Shown piece by piece: positions 1 to 4,508 of a stretch of 6,295 nt of DNA (the first letter of the stretch is position 1; each line of letters begins with the position of its first letter). The notes beneath the pieces were generated by a model, which did no database searches, was not told where the DNA came from, and saw nothing but the letters and a program-made list of their open reading frames with translations. The stretch spans positions 1 through 6,295 of the forward strand of contig JAJRRE010000075.1 in the NCBI GenBank assembly GCA_024279745.1, in the 5' to 3' direction. The stretch comes from Alphaproteobacteria bacterium. GTDB taxonomy: Bacteria > Pseudomonadota > Alphaproteobacteria > Rhizobiales > Hyphomicrobiaceae. A program made the position numbers and the translations under genes.

Positions 1-124
1 CATTTTGCCCGCTTGTGTTTGGCTGGTTCTGTTTTGATCCCAGCCAACGGTAAGACACGCCTCATTAATTGCAAGTGGGTTTGGTCTTGGCCGCTGGGCT
101 TGCAGTTCATTGAAAGTTATTTGA

Positions 125-898
125 ATGGATTTAATACAGTCGATTATATTGGGAATCGTCGAGGGCGCGACAGAATTTCTTCCCATTTCCTCAACCGGTC
201 ATTTGATCGTGGTCAGCAAATGGATGGGTATCGAGCAGACAAGCGTTAATATCGCCTTTGAGATTATTATCCAGCTCGCCGCTATCCTTGCCGTCGTCGC
301 AAATTATTCTGAAAAATTCCACATTCGCCACACCCTGTTATGGGTCAAGGTGCTGATTGCCTTTGTGCCGCTCGCCATCATTGGTTTTATTTTCAAGGAC
401 CAGATCGAAGAGCTGTTTCGCCATCCCTATATCGTGCCGGTCATGTTCATCGTTGGCGGCGTGATTTTTCTGATACTCGAATATTTCCACAAAGACGCCA
501 ATGTCACGACCCATGATGTCGAGGACGTCAGCTTCACCCAAGCAATATGGATCGGCGTGGCGCAAGTATTTGCTCTGATCCCGGGAACCAGTCGCGCCGG
601 CTCCACAATTGTTGGCGCCCTGCTCACGGGCATGAGCCGCAAGGCTTCGGCGGAATTTTCATTCTTGCTGGCCTTGCCGGTAATGGGGGCGACCGGCGGT
701 TATGCCTTCTTGAAACATTATGAAGCTTTCACCGGTGCTAATTGGACAGTGCTGGCGGCTGGATTTGTGACAGCCTTCATCGTTGCTTATCTCACCATGA
801 AGCTGTTCATCCGCTTTTTGGAAAGTTTCACATTCGTTGCTTTTGGCGTCTACCGCATTTTGTTCGGCGCCTTGCTGTTATGGCTGACATTCGGCTAG
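125..898 (+). CDS. uppP: Undecaprenyl-diphosphate phosphatase (UppP/BacA)
   Basis: Integral membrane enzyme that removes a phosphate from undecaprenyl diphosphate, regenerating the C55 lipid carrier used for peptidoglycan and other envelope polymers; family members also give bacitracin resistance. The protein has 257 residues (E. coli about 273) and several hydrophobic segments over its whole length. Both family signatures are visible: near the N-terminus E13-G-A-T-E17 followed by FLPISSTGH with S23 and H26, and later P153-G-T-S-R157-A-G-S-T. These contain the conserved acidic pair, Ser, His and Arg of the active site. The second motif has Ala where many homologues have Ser (PGxSRSG), a modest variation. 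A TGA at 122-124 directly abuts the ATG, so the start cannot be further upstream; a weak GAAAG at 112-116 is the only ribosome-site candidate. It is the first of four co-directional genes and lies 155 bases before fzlA, another envelope and division gene. Confidence 0.97.
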   Translation: MDLIQSIILGIVEGATEFLPISSTGHLIVVSKWMGIEQTSVNIAFEIIIQLAAILAVVANYSEKFHIRHTLLWVKVLIAFVPLAIIGFIFKDQIEELFRHPYIVPVMFIVGGVIFLILEYFHKDANVTTHDVEDVSFTQAIWIGVAQVFALIPGTSRAGSTIVGALLTGMSRKASAEFSFLLALPVMGATGGYAFLKHYEAFTGANWTVLAAGFVTAFIVAYLTMKLFIRFLESFTFVAFGVYRILFGALLLWLTFG

Positions 899-994
899 AT
901 CCTGCTGGAGTGCCTCTTTTGTTGCCTTGCCGGCGCTGCGAAATTCGCGCCTGGCGGATGGTCATGCTAGACATTGGGCACAAATAGCTGGCGT

Positions 995-999
995 GATTC
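995..999. promoter_or_regulatory. GANTC site (CcrM-type methylation target) upstream of fzlA
   Basis: GATTC at 995-999 lies 54 bases before the fzlA start and is the only GANTC in non-coding DNA of this window; the other three (153, 3300, 5277) are inside genes. In Caulobacter, GANTC sites in promoters are methylated by CcrM and read by GcrA, controlling division genes such as ftsZ and mipZ. A similar role here is inference. Confidence 0.35.
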
Positions 1000-1053
1000 G
1001 CGTCTATTGCTTCAGCGTGCCCGAAATTTCATCTGGTTCAAAAAAAACCTTAA

Positions 1054-1749
1054 ATGCACAAGCTTACGCAATTTCGTCTTTGTCCCCGTTCGCGCTCCAT
1101 TCGGCTGGTCTTGAATGAGCTGTCGATCGATGCTGAGTTGCTTGATGAGCGTCCTTGGGAATGGCGGCCGGCCTTTCTGGCAAAGAACCCGGCAGGGGAA
1201 TTGCCGCTACTGGAGATGGGCGGTGAAACCTTGCTGTGCGGGACATATGCGATTTCTGAATTTATCGCCGAAGAAGTGAGCAAGCATCCTGCTCATACCG
1301 GGCCCGTGCCTTTGTTTCCCGGTAACCGTGAAGCGCGCTCCGAAGTCCGCCGGTTGGTTGATTGGTTCCATGGTAAAATGGACCGGGATGTCACCCATGA
1401 GATGATGGTGCAGAAGGTTCATAACCGCCATGCCAGTGGCGGCCCGCAGGCGCCGAGCCCGGATGTCATGCGCGCTTTGCGGACCAATCTGAGCTATCAT
1501 CTGGGCTATGTCGCGTTTTTGTCCGGGCAACGGCGCTGGCTGGCGGGCGAGGAATTAAGTTTTGCTGATTTTGCCGCCGCCGGGCATTTTTCCGTGCTCG
1601 ATTATTTGGGCGAAGTGCCGTGGGAGAGCTATCCGGATGCGAAAATCTGGTATCAACGCTTAAAGTCGCGAAAATCATTTCGGCCGCTTTTGGCTGATCG
1701 GTTTCCCGGTGTAGCGCCGCCGCCGTCTTATACGGATCTGGACTTTTGA
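1054..1749 (+). CDS. fzlA: FzlA-type FtsZ-binding division protein with glutathione S-transferase fold
   Basis: The 231-residue protein has a thioredoxin-like N-terminal domain (about 1-75), with a C10-P-R-S start of the first helix and the N45-P-A-G-E-L-P51 cis-proline loop, and then an all-helical GST C-terminal domain (about 95-210). Features separating it from ordinary GSTs are D31-E-R-P-W-E-W-R after the second strand, S205-R-K-S-F-R-P-L-L-A-D-R near the end, and a tail P222-P-P-S-Y-T-D-L-D-F. I recognise these from Caulobacter FzlA, whose C-terminal tail is reported to matter for FtsZ binding. FzlA bends FtsZ filaments and helps activate septal wall synthesis in the cytoplasm at midcell; it is not known as a working transferase. 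A TAA at 1051-1053 abuts the ATG, fixing the earliest start, yet no Shine-Dalgarno sequence is visible in the A-rich leader. The alternative reading is a generic GST; the tail makes FzlA clearly more likely. Confidence 0.9.
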   Translation: MHKLTQFRLCPRSRSIRLVLNELSIDAELLDERPWEWRPAFLAKNPAGELPLLEMGGETLLCGTYAISEFIAEEVSKHPAHTGPVPLFPGNREARSEVRRLVDWFHGKMDRDVTHEMMVQKVHNRHASGGPQAPSPDVMRALRTNLSYHLGYVAFLSGQRRWLAGEELSFADFAAAGHFSVLDYLGEVPWESYPDAKIWYQRLKSRKSFRPLLADRFPGVAPPPSYTDLDF

Positions 1750-1805
1750 GACGGGCCCGTTTGAGCACTGCTGCAAGCGCCGCGACACTGTGCTAAAACG
1801 CTGCC

Positions 1806-3023
1806 ATGACCAAGACCGCTCCAAGACCTGTTCTTCCGGCTCCCTCTCCCGCTGTCGGCCCGGCTCCTGCCAATACCGCTCAAAATTGCGGCCAGGACCT
1901 TGAACAGTCATTGCGGGAGATGGCTGGCGCTGCCGGCTTCGACATCGTGCGGATCACGGCGCCAGCGCATTTGCCCGCGCAGATGGGCGACAGGTTAGCG
2001 CAATTTGTTGACCTGCAGCGCCACGGCGATATGGATTGGATGGAGACAACATTGGAGCGGCGGCGCCACCCCCTTAAGATGTGGCCTGAGGCGCGTTCGA
2101 TCATAATGCTGGGTATGAATTATGGACCTGAAACGGATCCTCTGACGGCGCTGGGCGCGCGCTCTAATGCCGTGCTGTCCTGCTATGCCAAAGGCAAGGA
2201 TTATCACGGCCTGATCAAAACCAGATTGAAGCGCGTGGCGGGCGCTTTTCATCGTCTTAGCAGCGCGCAGGTTAAGGTCTTTGTCGATACGGCGCCGTTG
2301 ATGGAGAAGCCTGCCGCTGCGGCTGCCGGTCTGGGATGGCAGGGCAAACACACCAATCTGGTGTCGCGGGAATTCGGCTCCTGGCTGCTGCTCGGTGCTA
2401 TTTTGACGACAGCGGAACTGCGTCCCGATGAGCCAGAGCGTGATCACTGTGGAAGCTGCACGAAATGCCTCGATATCTGCCCGACAAAGGCGTTTCCCGC
2501 GCCCTATCAGCTTGATGCGCGCCGCTGTATTTCCTATTTAACGATTGAATATAAGGGGCATATTGCCAGTGATCTGCGCGCGCGGATGGGCAACCGGGTG
2601 TTTGGCTGTGATGATTGTCTGGCGGTGTGCCCGTGGAACAAATATGCGCAAACTGCGCAAGAGACGCGGCTTTTGGCGCGCGAGGCCATCGACAACCCAT
2701 CATTTGCCGATCTGCTGACATTGGACGACAAGGCTTTTCGCGCCCGCTTTGCAGGAACGCCGGTCAAGCGAGCAGGGCGCGATTGTTTCATCCGCAATTG
2801 CCTGATTGGCGCAGGCAATAGTAATGATAAAACGCTTATGCGCCAGGTGTTGCCGCTGCTCGACGATGACGCCGCCGTCGTGCGCGCCATGGCGGTCTGG
2901 GCCGCGCGCCGGCTGCTGAGTGTTGATGAATTTTTAGCATTGCGCGCCAAACATTATGACATTGAACCCGATCTCGAAATCAAATCGGAATGGGATCAAG
3001 GAATAGATGCCACCCGTCTTTGA
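1806..3023 (+). CDS. queG: Epoxyqueuosine reductase (cobalamin-dependent iron-sulfur enzyme)
   Basis: Cytoplasmic enzyme for the last step of queuosine synthesis: reduction of epoxyqueuosine to queuosine at the wobble base of tRNAs with GUN anticodons. Of 405 residues, the N-terminal cobalamin-binding part contains F159-V-D161-T-A-P-L-M-E-K, whose Asp is the presumed proton donor, then GLGWQGKHTN. Two [4Fe-4S] clusters are indicated by C215-x2-C218-x2-C221-x3-C225-P, C241 in the RRCISYLTIE stretch, and C268-x2-C271-x3-C275-P-W: all eight expected cysteines are present. The C-terminal part (about 325-375) is helical and HEAT-like (AVVRAMAVWAARRL). A TAA at 1794-1796 lies nine bases before the ATG, so translation starts here or later. 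Residues 1-27 are a Pro/Ala-rich extension not expected in the family; the recognisable core begins near residue 29. No clear Shine-Dalgarno sequence precedes the ATG. It lies 56 bases after fzlA. Confidence 0.97.
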   Translation: MTKTAPRPVLPAPSPAVGPAPANTAQNCGQDLEQSLREMAGAAGFDIVRITAPAHLPAQMGDRLAQFVDLQRHGDMDWMETTLERRRHPLKMWPEARSIIMLGMNYGPETDPLTALGARSNAVLSCYAKGKDYHGLIKTRLKRVAGAFHRLSSAQVKVFVDTAPLMEKPAAAAAGLGWQGKHTNLVSREFGSWLLLGAILTTAELRPDEPERDHCGSCTKCLDICPTKAFPAPYQLDARRCISYLTIEYKGHIASDLRARMGNRVFGCDDCLAVCPWNKYAQTAQETRLLAREAIDNPSFADLLTLDDKAFRARFAGTPVKRAGRDCFIRNCLIGAGNSNDKTLMRQVLPLLDDDAAVVRAMAVWAARRLLSVDEFLALRAKHYDIEPDLEIKSEWDQGIDATRL

Positions 3024-3071
3024 CGGTTAAACTTACATCGGTCTATGACGGTGAAATAAAAGGTACGACAC

Positions 3072-3953
3072 ATGACGCATTTGTTGATTTTCGGGATGGG
3101 ATTTTCCGGCCGCGCAATTGGTGCAAAAATGAAAGCAAAGGGCTGGCACGTTACCGGCACGTCGCGTAGCAGTGAGGGCGTCGCGGCTCTCAAGGCGCTG
3201 GGTTTTGCGGCGTTGCAGTTTGACGGAGCACAGCCCGGTAAAGAAGTCGCCGCGACCTTGAAGACTGTGACCCATGTCTTGATAAGCGCCGGTCCCACAG
3301 AATCTGGCGATCCGGTGTTATCTCATCACCAGCAGGATCTGGCGGCGGCACCAAAGCTTGCTTGGATTGGCTATTTGTCGACGGTCGGAGTTTACGGCGA
3401 TTTTGGCGGCGCCTGGATCGATGAAACCGCAGAGCTGAAACCAGCATCAATGCGCGGCCAGCGCCGTGTCGAAGCTGAAGCTGCTTGGCAGACCTTTGCA
3501 GCCGCCCAGGCTAAACCGCTGCATATTTTCCGGCTTGCGGGAATTTATGGACCCGGCCGCTCGCCGCTGAGTAAATTGCAAAACGGCACCGCCCGGCGTA
3601 TTGCCAAGCCCGGCCAAGTGTTCAACCGCATCCATGTCGAAGATATAGCCGGAATTGTGATCGCCTCCATCAACAAACCCTACGCTGGGAGCGATCGGCG
3701 CGGGCGGGTCTATAATGTTGCCGATAATGAACCGGCGCCGCCGCAAGATGTTGTGGTTTATGCCGCCGCTTTGTTGGACATGGAGCCGCCGCCCGAAATC
3801 GCCTATGACGCCGCCGACATGACGCCAATGGCGCGAAGTTTCTATGGGGAAAACAAAAAAGTGTCTAACGCTCGCCTCAAAGATGAGCTTGGGTACGGCT
3901 TGCAGTTCCCAACTTTTCGTGAAGGATTGCAGGCGCTTGTCGGTGAGGGATAA
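3072..3953 (+). CDS. Atypical SDR-family NAD(P)-binding protein (YeeZ-like), substrate unknown
   Basis: A 293-residue single-domain Rossmann protein. The dinucleotide-binding glycine motif G8-M-G10-F-S-G13 follows the first strand, and T30-S-R32 at the end of the second strand could contact NADP. Extended-SDR hallmarks follow: Y101-L-S-T-V-G-V-Y-G-D, R154-L-A-G-I-Y-G-P-G-R, and F184-N-R-I-H-V-E-D. The usual catalytic Tyr-x3-Lys is absent; where it belongs the chain reads S127-M-R-G-Q-R-R-V-E-A-E. This matches the YeeZ-like atypical SDRs, annotated as NAD-dependent epimerases without a known reaction. The C-terminus (KVSNARLKDELGY, then FREGLQAL) is typical of the group. The start is well supported: AAAAGG at 3058-3063 lies eight bases before ATG, and a TAA at 3057-3059 excludes earlier starts. 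The gene ends in tandem stops TAA TAG. It follows queG by 48 bases and is probably in the same transcript. No specific role can be assigned. Confidence 0.93.
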   Translation: MTHLLIFGMGFSGRAIGAKMKAKGWHVTGTSRSSEGVAALKALGFAALQFDGAQPGKEVAATLKTVTHVLISAGPTESGDPVLSHHQQDLAAAPKLAWIGYLSTVGVYGDFGGAWIDETAELKPASMRGQRRVEAEAAWQTFAAAQAKPLHIFRLAGIYGPGRSPLSKLQNGTARRIAKPGQVFNRIHVEDIAGIVIASINKPYAGSDRRGRVYNVADNEPAPPQDVVVYAAALLDMEPPPEIAYDAADMTPMARSFYGENKKVSNARLKDELGYGLQFPTFREGLQALVGEG

Positions 3954-3967
3954 TAGTACGAGGCAAG

Positions 3968-4099
3968 ATGAGGGAAAGACGCTTTCAGCGATTGCGGCGG
4001 GTTTTGGGCTGGGCGAAAGCAAAACTCAGGCGAATTAGCGACACATTCAGGGCGTGTTCATGTACAATACCCCTTTATGCCCGAATTGGTCTTGGTTAA
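3968..4099 (+). CDS. Doubtful small ORF, 43 residues, Arg-rich
   Basis: ATG at 3968, stop TAA at 4097-4099, preceded by GAGG at 3960-3963 with only four bases between. The predicted peptide begins M-R-E-R-R-F-Q-R-L-R-R-V-L-G-W, which could form a basic amphipathic helix, and contains two cysteines at 30 and 32. It starts 15 bases after the SDR stop, a spacing compatible with translational coupling. Against it: no family is recognised, the last third looks random, and a 43-codon ORF can easily occur by chance. I consider it more likely non-coding than coding. Confidence 0.15.
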   Translation: MRERRFQRLRRVLGWAKAKLRRISDTFRACSCTIPLYARIGLG

Positions 4100-4103
4100 T
4101 CAG

Positions 4104-4135
4104 CTGGCTGGCGTCACCGACCTGGCTGGTTTCAC
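4104..4135 (+). repeat. Short direct repeat, two CTGGCTGG units 18 bases apart
   Basis: CTGGCTGG occurs at 4104-4111 and 4122-4129, each followed two bases later by TCAC, so 12 of the first 14 positions of the two copies agree. A weaker partial match (CTGGCTCG) follows near 4149. It may be a remnant of local duplication like the 14-bp array downstream; no protein-binding role can be assigned. Confidence 0.4.
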
Positions 4136-4221
4136 AAAAATGAGGCGCGCTGGCTCGTTTGCATAAGACAGTAGCGACCATGTGAAACCGTTTGAGCGTC
4201 GGTGATATTCCAAAAAGATGC

Positions 4222-4305
4222 AGGGCCGACAATGTGGGACTGATGGTATAGGACTGGCAATGTAGGACTGGCGGTGCAGGACTGGCGATGTCGGATTGAC
4301 GATGT
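4222..4305 (+). repeat. Imperfect 14-bp tandem repeat, six units
   Basis: Consecutive 14-base units start at 4222, 4236, 4250, 4264, 4278 and 4292. The consensus is AGGACTGGCGATGT. The three central units (4250-4291) differ from it at no more than two positions; the outer units are more diverged. Further degenerate sequence follows. The unit length is not a multiple of three and stop codons occur in the region, so it does not encode a repeat protein. It resembles an intergenic minisatellite made by slipped replication. It ends 110 bases before the start of the secreted protein gene, within its probable leader or promoter region. Confidence 0.85.
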
Positions 4306-4380
4306 ATGCCAATGAGGCAAACCAAGTGAGCGCGCAAAAAAGACGTCTCACGCTTTGAGAATTAAAGCGGTAGATTTTGA

Positions 4381-4412
4381 GGCCCCCCGTCTCATCTGCC
4401 GGAGGAGAGGCC
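4381..4412 (+). promoter_or_regulatory. Strong Shine-Dalgarno site inside a possible hairpin
   Basis: GGAGGAGAGG at 4401-4410 precedes the ATG at 4416 and is by far the best ribosome site in the window. It fixes the start of the downstream gene. The same bases can pair upstream: GGCC (4381-4384) with GGCC (4409-4412), and TCTC (4390-4393) with GAGA (4405-4408), leaving a CCCCG bulge and an 11-base loop. This fold would partly hide the site. The Shine-Dalgarno call is direct; the fold and any control by it are inference. Confidence 0.6.
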
Positions 4413-4415
4413 AAC

Positions 4416-4508
4416 ATGAAATCGATATTTCAACACTCGCAAAATTTGTTCGCTGCCGCGCTGATTGCAGCGCCGCTATTGGTCGCAAGTGCCGACAGTG
4501 CGCGAGCC
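4416..4508 (+). other. Sec signal peptide of the secreted coiled-coil protein
   Basis: Codons 1-31. A short N-region with Lys2 and a few polar residues is followed by a hydrophobic core around residues 11-26 and an A-R-A cleavage motif at 29-31. No lipobox cysteine is present, so a lipoprotein is excluded. There is no twin-arginine motif, so Sec export is expected. Confidence 0.82.

Larger units (their letters stand above)
3954..4415. other. Non-coding stretch between the SDR gene and the secreted protein gene
   Basis: This 462-base region has no ORF on either strand with a convincing protein. It contains the spaced direct repeat at 4104-4135, the 14-bp tandem array at 4222-4305, a short inverted repeat at 4346-4360 (TCTCA, five-base loop, TGAGA), and the ribosome site of the next gene. 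No good rho-independent terminator follows the SDR gene: I saw only short stems without a T-run. A promoter for the downstream gene most probably lies here, but no -35/-10 pair is convincing. Confidence 0.75.

Noticed and set aside
1..124. Possible gene or promoter before uppP
   Set aside because: The only ORF reaching into this part overlaps uppP in another frame and has no recognisable protein. TTGCAG near 100-105 has no matching -10 before the start. A CAT at 1-3 would be a minus-strand start with just one codon inside the window.
932..951. Inverted repeat GCGAAATTCGC (938-948) with outer GGC/GCC as a terminator after uppP
   Set aside because: The core is a palindrome with essentially no loop, the outer arms need a three-base bulge, and no T-run follows, so it does not fit an intrinsic terminator.
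1054..1749. Ordinary detoxifying glutathione S-transferase
   Set aside because: The DERPWEWR segment and the P-P-S-Y-T-D-L-D-F tail are features of FzlA rather than of catalytic GSTs, and the neighbouring gene uppP also belongs to wall synthesis.
3045..3059. Four-codon leader ORF (ATG to TAA) between queG and the SDR gene
   Set aside because: It is too short to support and has no clear ribosome site. The nearby repeated TGACGGT (3021 and 3046) is seven bases and may be chance.
4038..4068. Promoter with TACAAT (4063-4068) and GCGACA (4038-4043)
   Set aside because: The -10 match is good but the -35 is poor and the spacing is 19 bases. It would be about 350 bases from the gene it could serve. 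Not strong enough to list.
4047..4417. Three overlapping minus-strand ORFs across the tandem repeat region
   Set aside because: They read through the 14-bp array in different frames, giving Ser/Pro/His-rich repeats that are a by-product of the DNA repeat; none has a ribosome site or a recognisable domain.
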